From assembly GCF_027244095.1 (NCBI RefSeq), contig NC_069661.1:14518001-14582000 (forward strand): a stretch of DNA of 64,000 nt, in the 5' to 3' direction. The first letter of the stretch is position 1, and every line of letters starts with the position of its first letter. Position numbers and translations under genes: made by a program. The stretch is from Hemicordylus capensis (Eukaryota > Chordata > Lepidosauria > Squamata > Cordylidae). Shown here one piece after another: positions 22,040-32,850 of the stretch. The notes under the pieces are model-generated. The model worked only from the letters and a program-made list of their open reading frames with translations. It was not told the origin of the DNA and made no database searches.

Positions 22040-23749
22040 CCCCAATGCTGAAGTTGCTCAATCCTCCTGGAAAAGAAAGACCCACCGTTGGGTAAGCTTT
22101 CTCTTGTGGCCTGGGGTGGAGGTATAATTGGGCAGAGGTGTACAAAGAACATGAGCCGCCCGGCATCTTGGAAGCGCCTTGGTCACGTCATCCCACCTCA
22201 CCACCACTGGTTGCTCACCCACTCAGTCTGCTGGCTCCTGGGAGGTGGGAGGAACCTGGCAGCCCTCTCCCCTGCCCCACCTGCTGGCTACCCCCAGCCA
22301 CCCCTCCCTACCATTTATCCTGGCTCCCCAGCCCTTCCTGTGGGCCAGGAGCCTAGGGGAATGAGGGTGTCCGTGCACCCTGATGGTACACCTGTGCCCT
22401 CATTCCCAGGGGGCTTCCAGGCCTGATAGATGCAGGACAAGCCCATGAGACCTGTTGAGTGGGGGGGGGGGTTTGTATGTGCACTCTGCCATCGGGGAGA
22501 GAAGTCACCTTTGCTCAGTGCTTGAATAGGGGCCCTTTCTCCGCTTGCTATGCCACTGCTTGTGGCTCATCCATTAGTAGTTCTTCTGCCTCCTTATCTG
22601 CCGAACCATGGAAGGGAGGGTAAGTTTTCTGGGGAACCTCAAATGCCTGTGCTGTGTTGGACTTGTCACTGAGAGAGGCCACTGACTTCACAAAAACATA
22701 TTCTACACTCACATGCACTAGGTTCACCTGGTGGATTCCCAAACTTATTGCTTGCATCATGCCAGTGAACTAAAATGCAACATGGAACATGAATCAACAA
22801 CAACTTCTAGCCACCATTTTGAGAACTGTCAAAAATAACCTGTGGCTCTGTCTGCCAACTGAGCCTGCAACATAGGTTTCTGCTTTTCCACCAGCTACAT
22901 GGACTTTAGAGCACCTTACAATGGAGCATTCAATAAGCACATAAAAATCTATGGTGATGTAGCCATGCTAGCTGGGGATAAGGAAGAACTTCCTATTCTT
23001 TTATGTCCGTAGCCCCTGGTTATGCTGTTATCCAAATTCCATAGTCCTTTTGAACTCCTTTATGAGTATCCTCCTTGTTCAGTTAGGGCTCGGAGCCTCC
23101 AATTCTGCTTTTGTCTCTTATGTAAAAAGGAGTTCTTCTTGTGCATCATGGTCTATGCTTTAGTCAAAGTGCTTCTTGACCATTCAGAAACTAAGTGATT
23201 CAGAAGCGAAGTGGAGCAGCAGTGCTCTTGCCTAAAATAATAACCCTACAAACCTCATGCCATGGGTTCAGAGAGCATCTTGATCATTCAAAACTTACCA
23301 ACCTAGATCATTTGGAAAAAAAGGGCTTCTGGGCCATTCAGAAGCCAAGACAGATCATGGGCAAAATGCAGAAAAAAACCACTCAAGCCTCCTGGATTCA
23401 GAGAGCTGCCTCTGCTAAACAGCCAGTGGTCAAGGGATGGGGAGGAGGAGCAGCCTGACCTCACCCACATGAGAAAGAGCTCAGCTTGGCATTGGCTTGC
23501 TGGCACAGGGAGGAGATTCTTGGTGATAGCTGGTGGGCCGTGGGAGCGCTAATGGGGGTCTCCTGTGAGAGTGGGGCCTCAGACTCGGGCCTCAAGGTCT
23601 GTTCCTACCAGTGCCTCTGCTGTGTGTTCATCTTTGCCCACACAAAGTAATCTCTTCCTTGGAAGCACTGAGGAAGGAAGGCTCCTTATAGGCAGATTGA
23701 CTCTCTCACCTTGAAAGCCTACATATCTACAAGAGGCTGCTGGACTTGG
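22040..23749 (+). other. Intergenic flank between B and C
   Basis: Paralogous to 9785-11560 with several indels (for example no 10301-10736 element; extra C-rich stretch 22240-22440). Frames here are not conserved with the other copy. No gene is seen. Confidence 0.65.
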
Positions 23750-24003
23750 AACATAGGAAACTGCCATATACTGAGTCAGACCATTGGTCTACCTAGCTCA
23801 GTACTGTCTTCACAGATTGGCAGCGGCTTCTCCAAGGTTGCAGGCAACCTTATGCTCTTCCCAGAGCGGCTCCATCCCCTGAGGGGAATATCTTGCAGTG
23901 CTCACACATCAAGTCTCCCATTCAGATGCAAACCTGGGCAGACCCTGCTTAGCTATGGGGACAAGTCGTGCATGCTACCACAAGACCAGCTCTCCTCTCC
24001 TGA
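23750..24003 (-). mobile_element. 5S-rRNA-headed SINE
   Basis: Tail GGAACATAGGAAACTGCC at the left, 5S-like head near 23936-23965 (reverse of AAGCAGGGTCTGCCC). It produces an open frame of 150 codons on the plus strand that is not a gene. Confidence 0.87.
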
Positions 24004-24898
24004 ATGTGTGTTTCTTCCCAACACACCCAGGCAGTACAGACATGAAGTGCTTTACTTTCATGTCAACTGTGAATCTGTCACAACTGTTCCTATTCAGCCA
24101 AACAAACAATCCTCCCAAGTGGCTCTTATGAGCATCTCTTTTGAGCTTCTTTTTAGACTGTGAGCCCTTCGGGGACAGGGGACCATCTTCTTATTTTTTC
24201 TATTAAACTGTGATCAGAATTTGTTTTTGCTGAAAAGCAGTATATTAACAACACCAGTACCATGATATCCCCTCTGCAAACTGTGGTGTTTTCTGGTTAA
24301 CCCATTCCTTGATCCAGGCCAGCTTTTGAATGGGGCTTTAGTTAATTGTAATCCAGTCCTGGAATAGAGGCAGGGCTAACAAACAGCCAGCAGCAAGAGT
24401 GCTGAAAATCAGTCTGCAGTTGCCTCTGTGTACATAATCTTTATTTCATTATACTCTTAATATTTGTGATTCCACTCCACTGCATCGTCCTTGCATACCA
24501 CAACTCCTTCCCTTGGATTCTACACAGTCCAGGCCGGGCAACACATAGAACAGGGCCTTCTGATCTCTAGCACCTCCTCAGTACAGAGTGCCGTGGCAAA
24601 GGGACAAAATGGAAACCGTTAAAAGTGAAAATGATGGTGAATATTTACATACCCCATTTGAACAAAAAATTCACCAAACATTCACAACAGAAAAAGATCC
24701 TTGAAGTGGGGATGTCGGGTCCTGAATGGGGGCCTTGTGCATGCACAACAGATGTTTGACCTGTTGGCTCTCCAGCAGAAGGTAAAATAATGTGATTGAC
24801 ATCCCTTTACAACTCTGGACCCTGCTTGCCTTTCTGCCTATTGCTGGCACCCAACAGGCAGATCAAAGAAACAATGAAGAAATGTTTCAGTGAGCCTG

Positions 24899-24900
<2 letters not shown>

Positions 24901-24944
<44 letters not shown>
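24901..24944. repeat. (GT)n microsatellite
   Basis: About 22 GT units. Confidence 0.95.
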
Positions 24945-24948
<4 letters not shown>

Positions 24949-25210
24949 ATTATTTACTGTTTACCACATTTCACCCCACAGTCTTCCTCCACTTATATCA
25001 TTCAGCAATATTCCCCTTCATCTGAAAAAGTCCAGGGTTTTTGCTGGCTGACAATGATTTCCAAGGTTACATTTCTGAAGCAAGACCCTCCACTCATAAC
25101 CTGAGGAGTATACTCGTGTGAAATAGAGGCCTTAACCCAGAATCTGGCTTTTTAAAAAGCCAAATTGGGTAACCCAGCATAGTACACACCCTTTGTCATG
25201 TGATGCAGTT

Positions 25211-25238
25211 TCCCCAGCTATTTAAAGGCAGCTGGGGA
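25211..25238 (+). promoter_or_regulatory. Core promoter of gene C
   Basis: Identical to gene B over the TATA-like ATTTAAAG and its flanking inverted 9-mers, and over the upstream TCATGTGATGC, so B and C probably start with the same control elements. Confidence 0.65.
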
Positions 25239-25306
25239 TTGTTTCACTAAGAGCTATAGTTAAGCTGAACTTGGTCTGTCTTGTGGAGCCTTAGTAAAAC
25301 TGCAGT

Positions 25307-25315
25307 ATGGAAAAT
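25307..25315 (+). CDS. Gene C exon 1 (Met-Glu-Asn)
   Basis: ATGGAAAAT followed by GTGAGT, identical to gene B exon 1 and lying in the shared near-identical tract. Confidence 0.85.
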
Positions 25316-28300
25316 GTGAGTCTTGGATTCTTTGTTGTTGCTGTGGATCTTGGAATGGGAGGTTACTGCTACTGAGTTTGGAAAGCAAGCAAGGGGCAGT
25401 TTCTGTAAATTTTACTGCCTTGAAACAGGCTGGAAACTTCCAACAAAAGAAGTGAATGGCCAATGTGACTTTCTTGGAGAAGGGATGGTCTGCTATCTAG
25501 CTGAACTCTCTCTTGCCTTCCTAGGGTTCTTCTGCTTTCTTAATGCTTCTTTGGAGTTCATCCTTTGCTAACTACATAGCACTGCGAGTGGCCATAGTGT
25601 TAAGTATAGTATATTAGTGACAGATGGTATAAATTCTTGCTTTTTGCGTAGCAGTAGGAAGTCAAGGAGCCAGCGTGAGTAGAGAGCCAGTGTGGTGTAG
25701 TGGTTAGAGTGCTGAATGAGGACCAAGGAGACCTGAGTTCAGATCCCCATTCAGCCATGATATTAGCTGGTTGACTCTGGGCCAGTCACTTCTCTCTCAG
25801 CCTAACCTATTTCACAGGGTTTTTGTGAAAGAGAAACTCAAGTATGTAGTACACCGCTCTGGGCTCCTTGGAGGAAGAGCGGGATATAAATGTAAAATAA
25901 AATAAGAAAAGGTAGATGTCTGTGAGAGAGGCAAGGGTGATGCACACTAAGTTGCACATGCTCAGACTTGAATGGAGGTGGAGGCTGGGACTTTAAGTTA
26001 CAGCTTCACAGGTGATCAATGCAGTTCAATGGGTGAATATAGAATCCTTTAGTCTGAGAGCACGATGGAGAGCCAGCTCTCTGTACTGGTTTCTTAGGGA
26101 AACTGTATTGGAGGCTTATCTGGAACATAGTAGGAAAATAGGTGTGAGTTGTATCCATCTATCTCAGGCAGGTGGTGACCAAGGGGAGGAGAAGGAAGGA
26201 AGCAACTTGTTCTTGCTGTGCTTGCTTACTCCTCCTGTAGGTCATGTCTGCCCCCCACCCAGAGCTTAGATGCTGTGTTTAAATCTCCAGGCTCCATGGC
26301 AAGCTGGTGCTGCTTGGGCGATCTTGAGGCCTGACCCCAGATTGGATTTGGGAATGGAGAGTCTTGACACCGGGGTCTGGGAACTACTGTGGTTGGGGGA
26401 AGGATACAGCTCTGACCCCTCCACCAGCTAGCTGCTGGACTGGTGCTGCATTAGAAGTGGGGTGGGGGTGGCAGTCAGCTCCTCCCCATAATCTACTAAT
26501 CAGAGGAGAAGTCCTAATCATTTTATTTTTATTTATTTATTTTGACAAGGAGAGCATAGAGTTCCGAAATTGGGCATCAGTATAGGGCAGGATGGTGGGA
26601 CTCTGGTTTTTTTAAAAAAATCCCCCCAAGGGAATTGAAATGTTCTTGGAAGTGAGCTCCAGGAAGAAAGAATTTTAAACATTAAGGGGGGGGGCGGGAT
26701 ACTAGAAGCAAACAAATGGAAGCTGGCATGGGGGGGCACAGGAGACACATCTGCCCAGATTAGTGGTGCCTGCAGACACTCCCCAAAGCTACACATCTAT
26801 TGCAGGGTTCATCTACTTTATCCCTGGGTCTGCAGAAATTCTGTTTTCATGCTATCCCATGAAACCAATTCCAACACTCCCCCAAGTGGTGGCACTCAAT
26901 CAATCAAGGTCCAATTTACAAGCACAGTGAATAATGCTGCTGGCTGTTTGAAGGACACCTTGCTGTTTCCATACTGAAGTTGCTGTGGCTCACTCCCTTG
27001 TATGAACTCCCCCACCTCACCCTAAGCGAAGTGAAGCAGGAGCCATGTGAAAAGTTCCTGGTTCTTGTTCATGGCCCCCTTCACCGCCCCTCCCCCTCAG
27101 CTTTCGGTGGTCTCTTGTCTGCTGCCTTCAGTTTTATTTGGATGTCTGCCTAGAAGCATCTAGGACCAAGACAAATGGTTCTGATCTCTTCTTCCAGGCC
27201 TCTGAGCTGTGGTTATAATTCCCCGGTGCCCAGAGTCTGTAAGGACACTGGAAGGAGACACTTCTCCCTCATGCCTGCCCTGACTGCCCACAGCATGTCT
27301 AGTTTCCTTCCTATAGGTCATCATGACTGCAACTGGACTGAACATCCAGCCTGGAGAAGGCATTCAACTGAAGGGTACAGTCTTACCAGATGCCAAAGAG
27401 TAAGTTTACAAGGAGGGAAGGATGGTCCCAGGCAGAGAGACCAATTCACTTGCCAGTATTGCATTATAGCAGGTGGGGATGGTTTATTACAATGGTTCTA
27501 TATTACTCTAAAGAGTAAACAGTCCCTGCATAACTGGTTTTCTCCTAGTAAAGTTGTGTCCAGTCGATGTTGACTCCTGGTGACCACAGAGCCATGAGGT
27601 TTTATTTGGTAGAATACAGGAAGGGTTGACCATTGCCTCCTCCCTGTGCAGTATGAGATGATGCCTTTCAGCACCTTCCTATATTGCTGCTGCCTGATAT
27701 AGATGTTTCTCATAGTCTGGGAAACATACCAGCGAGGATTCGAACGAGCAACCTCTTGCTCCCTAGGCAAGTTACTTCCCCACTGCACCATAAGGAGGTG
27801 GTTTTCTCCTACAAAACATTTATTAGGTCTGCATATTGATAGCTTTTACATTGCTAGCCAGCTAACTGGGCAAAGTGGTGGCACTTCTGCATTTAGCAGG
27901 AAGGCAATTGGTATTGCCTTTATCACAGCAGAATGTCTTTCCAGGGATGGGTGTCTCCTTGTGTCATTCTGTCTTTAGTTTTCTTAAGGACTCACAGTTA
28001 TTTTGCTGCTTTTACTGTGTAAGCCACTTTCAGAACTGGTTGAAAAGTGGCACTTTTATTATTATTAATAATAATGTTATTACTTGGCAATTATGTATGG
28101 GCCACGCGAGACTGGATCTGGGAGTTTGGTGTCTGCAATGCCCAATGGCTTTTTCTTTGTCCAAAAAGCCGCAATGGGGGCTGTGGTGTAGCAAGGCTGG
28201 CAGTGGCCCCCACCCAAGCTTTTTGGTGGCCCCCCCACCACAACGTTCCCCTGCAGGTCTGGGCTCATCAGCTCTCCAGCTGCCTCCATGGCACTTTCCA

Positions 28301-31300
28301 AATGTTGCTGCCACTGGCCAACTAGCTACTACCTGGGCTCCAAAGCCCCTGCTACTGTTGGGGTTTGTGTCCATTTAGCAAAGCGCCAAAAGGAAGTTCC
28401 CCACTCTGGATAGAGTTGAATGCAGAGTTTAGTGGTTGCAGTTATGGAGATTGGAGTTGCAGCATGGAGATTGTTGTACAATCTAAACTAATAGGCTTAT
28501 TGGTGAACTAAAATCCCCTATGGGAAACACCTATATCAGGTAGCAGTGATATAGGAAGATGCTGAAAGACATCATCTCGTATTGTGTGGGAGGAGGCAAT
28601 GGTCAACCCCTCCTGTCTTCTACCAAAGACAGCCACAGGGTAGGGATGTGCACAGAAATCTTCGGTGCCGGCGGGGGTAGCGCTTTAATGGCGGAGGAGG
28701 GTGTACTCACCCCTCCCGCAGCATTTCCCCCGCCTGCGCGCTGTTTTTTTTAAGCCCCTGGGGGTGGCAGCGTTCCTCCCTGCCGCCCCATTTGCCCCGT
28801 CGGCCGGAAGTAGCCGGAAGTGGCGAGTGCGTGTGTGCCCGTCGTGCGTGTGCACACACACGGCAGAAGGGCGCGCACGCACGCAACAGACTCACGCGCA
28901 CTCGCCACTTCCGGCCGACGGGGCAAACGGTGCAGCAGGGAGGAACGCTGCCGCCCCAAGGGACTTTTAAAAAAACAGCGCGCCGGCAGGGGAAATGCGG
29001 TGGGAGGGGTGAGTACACCCTCCCCCGCCCTTAAAGCGCTACCCCCGCCGGCGCCGAAACGCCGAAACTGCCCCCAGTGCCAAAACGTTTCGGAGGCCTT
29101 CATAATGGCCTCCGAAACGTTTCAGGCACATGCCTACCACAGGGTTCTGTGGCCGCCAGGAGTCAACACTGACTTGATGGCACATTTTATTTTACATAGG
29201 AAAGACCTATCCTATTTATCAGCTACATAATGAAAAGGTGTGTGTATGGGGGGCGGGGAGAGGTTTCCATCTATTCTCTAAGAGTTAAGGAAGAGGACTG
29301 ACTCTCTACAGGAAGTACCTGAGGAGTCAAGGCAGGGGCCATAGAGTAGAGGCAAAGCAGGGACAGGTGAGGAGACCCTCGCTAACTACCTCTACTCCCA
29401 ATGCCCCTAGTGGTCATTAGGGTCACAGGTGCAAAAGGTCAATTACATCCAGGTGTTTTCCAGACTACGAGATTTGCAACAGTTAATGCGTTGCAAACTG
29501 TTGTTGAATGCTTCGTTATAAGCTGGTGGCCATTCATATTTTCCATCCCCTGAAACATATTTCCCAGGCAAGCGTGTCCTTATTCTCCTTGAAACGCATT
29601 TATCTGCACCTCCTCCTGCTCCATTGGGGCCAATGGAGTCCTGGAGTGTGGGCGATGTGATTTTTTATTTTTTTTTAAATGTAATGGGGGAGCGAAAGGA
29701 TATCCTGTGGTGAGCCTGGAAGGGGGAAGAGAGGAACTGGCATGCCTGGGTGGGCATTCTCTTCGGCCCACAGCCACTCCGCTACCGGGCGTGTGGTCAG
29801 CCTTGCCAAGTGGAGCAGTCTACTCACCACTTGCTGGCGGCAGCTGCTGCTTGCCCCCCAGAGCCAAGGCAAGCTTGCGGGCAGCCTTGCCGAGCGGAGC
29901 AGGCTGCTCGCCTCTCGCTGGCCGCCAGCGCTCCCCTCCTCAGAGCTGAGGTGGGTGCACAGGCTGCTCGCCACTCGCTGGATGCTGCTGCTCCCCCCCA
30001 CCGCCCAGAGCCAAGGAGGGCATGCAGGCAGCCTCACTGCACGGAGCAGGCCCTTCCCCTCTCACTGGCCACCGCTGCTCCCCCCTGCACACATGGCGGT
30101 GGCTGTGCCGGCTTCCCCACTGCTGGGAGCCGAGGTGGGCGAGCAGAGCAGGCTCCTCACCACTTGCTGCCTTGGCCACCACTTGCTGCTGCTCCACCAC
30201 CCCCATGGTGTGGCCCAGCAGGAGGCTGGAGCCCAGCGGTCAGTGGGGCAGACTACTTGCTGCTCGTGGGCCCCTCCAAATCCGGGGGGCGGGGTTATCA
30301 CACACTAAGGATGGGCCTGCCCCTGGCAGAGCCTCACTAGGGCTGGAGAGCCTTGTGGCTTTCTCCTCTCCGCCTTCGCCCTCGCTGCTTCCCTCCTGCC
30401 CGGCCTTCTCCTGAGGATGGCGGCGTGCCTCCAGAGGGAAGGAGGGAAGAGGGGGAGGGGAGTGCTCCTCCAGTGAGGGCCGTGGGATTGCACAGAAGTA
30501 AATGAATCATGATTAGGACCAGGGAGACCTGAGTCCAAATCCCCATTCAGCCATGAAACTAGCTGGGTGACTCTAAGCCAGTCACTTTTCTCTCTGCCTA
30601 ACCTACTTCACAGGGTTGTTGTGAGGAGAAACCTAAGTCGGTAGTACTGGGCTCTGGGCTCCTTGAGGGAAGAGCGGGATATAAAATGTAAATAATAATA
30701 TCTCAGTGTCCTTAGAGCCCCCATATCCTAAGTATGGGGACAAACCATGCTGGCGTAAAGATTGTATGAAAGACTTTGGATATGTGCAGAGTGCTCTGGG
30801 GCATTTACAGTGACTAAAATAATGGTGGGCGGGGATGTGGGCTTGAGGCGGTGGTATGAGTAAGGCTTAAGGGCCGTGGTGGTGGGGGAATGCAGCACTC
30901 AGCAGATCTTGTACTGGGCACCTTCCAGATTATAGGCTACAACAGTGTCACTACATGTCCCTTATGTGTGGTTCCATATTGCCTGTGTTTAGACATTGCA
31001 GTCCCCGAGTGTCAGCAATGTGGTGTTCACATTTCCAGTACCTCCTTTTGAATTTTATCCTTGCATTTTAGTCCTACAACATTGAATGTGTGCCACCAAT
31101 AAATAGCTGTATTTTCCCCTTGTAGGAGGGTAGTGCAAGCTTTTCAAAACGATCCTGACAAACCGAAGCATTTTACTGCTGAACAGTGTGTAATCTGGAA
31201 AATGCCCTGGTGTGGTAGCATGGAGTCAATGTGAGGCTGAATCAAGATAAATGCTTTTGCCAGATTCTTAGCAGCCATGAGCACGGACATCTTGCTCTTA

Positions 31301-32460
31301 AACTTGGCATGAGAAATTCTAGCTCTGTAGAATATATATACCCTTAGTAGTGGGAAGTGCATAGCTCCTGCTATACGGAGTAAAGCATATCTGGTGAGTT
31401 CATGCACACGTGTGGCCATCTCTGCAGGTTTGTGGTGGATCTGGGCAAAGACCAGGACAACCTAGTGCTTCGCTTCAATCCACACTTTAACAGCCTTGGG
31501 GATATGAACACCATTGTCTGGAACTCCAAGCAAGATGGGATATGGGGAGAAAAGCAAGAAGCAGAAATCGCTTTCCACCCAGGGGACAAAATTAAGGTGA
31601 GGGCTTAACAGTGAGTGAAGTGGCTCCATGGCTCATTTGCATGCGGAGTATATGAATAAAAACCTTCCTTGTGTAAGAAATGTTCTGTTATAGCTGCTTG
31701 CTTCTATAGAGTGTAATATAGGAAGGTGACTGAGTCAGAGCATTGGTCCATCTAGCTCATAGTATTGTCTACCCAGACTGGCAGCAGCTTCTCCAAGGTT
31801 GCAGGCTAGAGTCTTTCTTTGCCCTATGTTGGAGATGCCAGGGAGGGAACTTGGAACCTTCTGCATGCAAGCATAGAGGTGCCCTTCCCAGAGCAGCCCA
31901 TCCACCATTGAGGGGAATATTTTACAGTACTCGTGTGTAGTCTCTCATTTCAGTGCAAACCAGGGTGGACCCTGCTTAGCAAAGGGGACAATTCACACTC
32001 GCTACCACAAGATTGGCTCTGCTCCCTTGAAGTGATGTGTAAATATTCACAAAGCCAGCTGATCTAGTTCTTTTAACCTTGGCCTGTTCGATGGGTTGGG
32101 GGCTAGGATCTTGCATTTCCTGGGCACGAGAACACAAATCTGCCTCAAATGCTATGGGGGTGTGTGGATGAGAGTCCAGCATTACAGACTGCTGCATAAT
32201 TCCTTCTCTTCTTGTAGGTCTGCTTCACCTTTGGTACTTCTGGGGTGCAAGTGAACATGTTCCCTCTTGAGATGGTGCAAGTGGCAGAAAGTTACCTAAT
32301 GAGATTGAAAAAGCAAGGAATTGATGCAAAATATGATCGTTTGCTGCGGGACGTGGAGCTTATCTTCCCCAACCGACTGGGCCTAAAAGCCATCGAGTAT
32401 CTGTCTGTTCAGGGAAGCATCAAAATAGGAGGTCTGAAATTTACCTTAGTATGTGGTTGA
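25307..32460 (+). CDS. Galectin gene C (variant sugar site), 167 aa
   Basis: Coding exons: 25307-25315, 27317-27399, 31428-31596, 32218-32460, with GT/AG junctions and family phases. It is a single CRD without signal peptide. The S4-strand motif is RFNPHF where galectin-1 has HFNPRF: the two basic contact residues are exchanged. The Asn of WNSK and the Trp of IWGE are kept. One residue is missing between S4 and S5 relative to B, and Arg73 of galectin-1 aligns with Gln. Exon 4 has a 28-residue insert unlike that of B. Intron 2 is about 4 kb through LTR, SINE and minisatellite insertions. The frame is intact, so it is likely functional but may bind a different ligand or none. Last gene of the plus-strand series, tail to tail with D. 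Confidence 0.9.
25685..25906 (+). mobile_element. Sauria SINE, complete
   Basis: Same insertion as 15229-15371 but with its full body and tail (GGGATATAAATGTAAAATAA). Confidence 0.92.
27317..27399 (+). CDS. Gene C exon 2
   Basis: 83 nt, one codon longer than in B. Encodes VIMTATGLNIQPGEGIQLKG then TVLPDAK. Acceptor CTATAG, donor GTAAGT. Confidence 0.92.
27546..27801 (-). mobile_element. tRNA-derived SINE, anole SINE2-like
   Basis: Minus-strand head with box B (reverse of GCGAGGATTCGAACGAGC) near 27740 and tail GTCAACATCGACTGG at 27556-27570. Confidence 0.85.
27802..28355 (+). other. Gene C intron 2, segment with LINE-tail remnant
   Basis: About 28010-28080 (GTAAGCCACTTTCAGAAC plus a TTATTATTA run) resembles a LINE 3' tail. 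The rest is unassigned; an apparent reading frame of 167 codons shows no recognisable domain. Confidence 0.45.
28501..29195 (+). mobile_element. tRNA-derived SINE interrupted by a foldback element
   Basis: 28501-28640 (CAGGTAGCAGTGATATAGGAAG and following) and 29145-29195 (TTCTGTGGCCGCCAGGAGTC and following) are the two parts of one SINE2-like element, its tRNA-like head missing. Confidence 0.8.
28641..29136. mobile_element. CpG-rich hAT-type foldback element, 496 bp
   Basis: The ends read TAGGGATGTGCAC and (reverse) TAGGCATGTGCCTG. The exact 8-bp target duplication CCACAGGG lies at 28633-28640 and 29137-29144. Inverted arms of about 145 bp (roughly 28665-28812 and 28910-29060) enclose a spacer with alternating purine-pyrimidine GCGCACGCAC runs. 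GC content is far above its surroundings. Confidence 0.88.
29448..29699 (+). other. Unassigned intron DNA
   Basis: Contains GTGTTTTCCAGACTACGAG and a block resembling 33115-33300, so probably a repeat. Nothing else is recognised. Confidence 0.4.
29700..30300. repeat. GC-rich minisatellite-like block
   Basis: Imperfect repetition of CGGAGCAGGCTGCTCGCC and CGCTGGCCGCC-type units about 70-90 bp apart. The GC content leaves several overlapping open frames on both strands with low-complexity Ala/Pro/Leu/Arg composition, so none is called a gene. Confidence 0.65.
30508..30702 (+). mobile_element. Sauria SINE, 5'-truncated
   Basis: Begins at TTAGGACCAGGGAGACC and runs to GGGATATAAAATGTAAATAA. Confidence 0.88.
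30915..31208 (+). mobile_element. MITE 'L', near complete
   Basis: The ends read GGGCACCTTCCAGATTA and GTGTAATCTGGAAAATGCCC. Interior blocks such as CCAATAAATAGCTGTATTTT and AGCATTTTACTGCTGAACAG are shared with the copies at 46011 and 53913. It lies about 220 bp before gene C exon 3. Confidence 0.8.
31428..31596 (+). CDS. Gene C exon 3 (His/Arg exchanged)
   Basis: 169 nt. FVVDLGKDQDNLVLRFNPHF, then NTIVWNSKQDGIWGEKQEAE and AFHPGDKIK. Acceptor CATCTCTGCAG, donor AAG|GTGAGG. Clearly paralogous to B exon 3. Confidence 0.93.
31720..32025 (-). mobile_element. 5S-rRNA-headed SINE
   Basis: Occupies most of gene C intron 3. 5S-like head (reverse of AAGCAGGGTCCACCCTGG) near 31960-31980; tail at the left, somewhat diverged. 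Confidence 0.82.
32218..32460 (+). CDS. Gene C exon 4 (with its own loop insert)
   Basis: 80 residues: VCFTFGTSGVQVNM, an insert including EMVQVAESYLMRLKKQGIDA, then VELIFPNRLGLKAIEYLSV and ends TLVCG. There are 49 residues before FPNR. The insert is lysine/leucine-rich, possibly helical, unlike the proline-rich insert of A and B. Confidence 0.93.
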   Translation, partial: VCFTFGTSGVQVNMFPLEMVQVAESYLMRLKKQGIDAKYDRLLRDVELIFPNRLGLKAIEYLSVQGSIKIGGLKFTLVCG

Positions 32461-32465
32461 ATAAA
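32460..32465 (+). other. Poly(A) signal of gene C overlapping the stop codon
   Basis: AATAAA begins on the last base of the TGA stop codon. Confidence 0.8.
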
Positions 32466-32580
32466 GTCAATTGTGTTCCTCAAACCACTCACTGAACATG
32501 TTCCTTGAATTTATTTGAGCATAACTCTGATGCTTCTTGCTATAGATATAACTCTGGTAAAAGAAGTCCTAGCAGAGGCA

Positions 32581-32850
32581 TAGGAACATAGGGAGCTGCC
32601 ATATACTGAGTCAGACCATTGGTCCATCTTGCTCAGTATTGTCTACAGACTGGCAGCGGCTTCTCCAAGGTTGCAGGCAGGAGTCTCTCTCAGCCCTATC
32701 TTGGAGATCCCAGGGAAGGAACTTGGAACCTAGATGCTCTTCACAGAGTGGCCCCATCAGGGAATATCTAAAAGTGCTCACACTTCTAGTCTCCCTTTCA
32801 TATGCAATCAGGGCAGACCCTGCTTAGCTAAGGGGACAAGTCATGCTTTC
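32581..32850 (-). mobile_element. 5S-rRNA-headed SINE
   Basis: Starts TAGGAACATAGGGAGCTGCC, with the 5S-like head (reverse of TTAGCTAAGCAGGGTCTGCC) near 32810-32830. Confidence 0.88.

Larger units (their letters stand above)
28356..29447 (+). mobile_element. LTR of the TGTTG family with nested insertions
   Basis: Left part 28356-28500 and right part about 29196-29447 match the two halves of 13664-14079. Between them sit a SINE and, within that, a foldback element. A fossil. Confidence 0.65.

Noticed and set aside
27875-28378. 167-codon frame in gene C intron 2
   Set aside because: Overlaps a LINE-tail remnant and an unassigned stretch; no recognisable domain and no paralogous copy.
28660-29070. 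Possible CpG-island promoter
   Set aside because: The CpG-rich sequence is precisely bounded by an 8-bp target duplication and built of inverted arms, so it is a mobile element first; promoter activity is only a possibility.
29742-30340. Overlapping frames of 188 and 196 codons
   Set aside because: Low-complexity translation from a GC-rich repetitive block, with comparable frames on the other strand.
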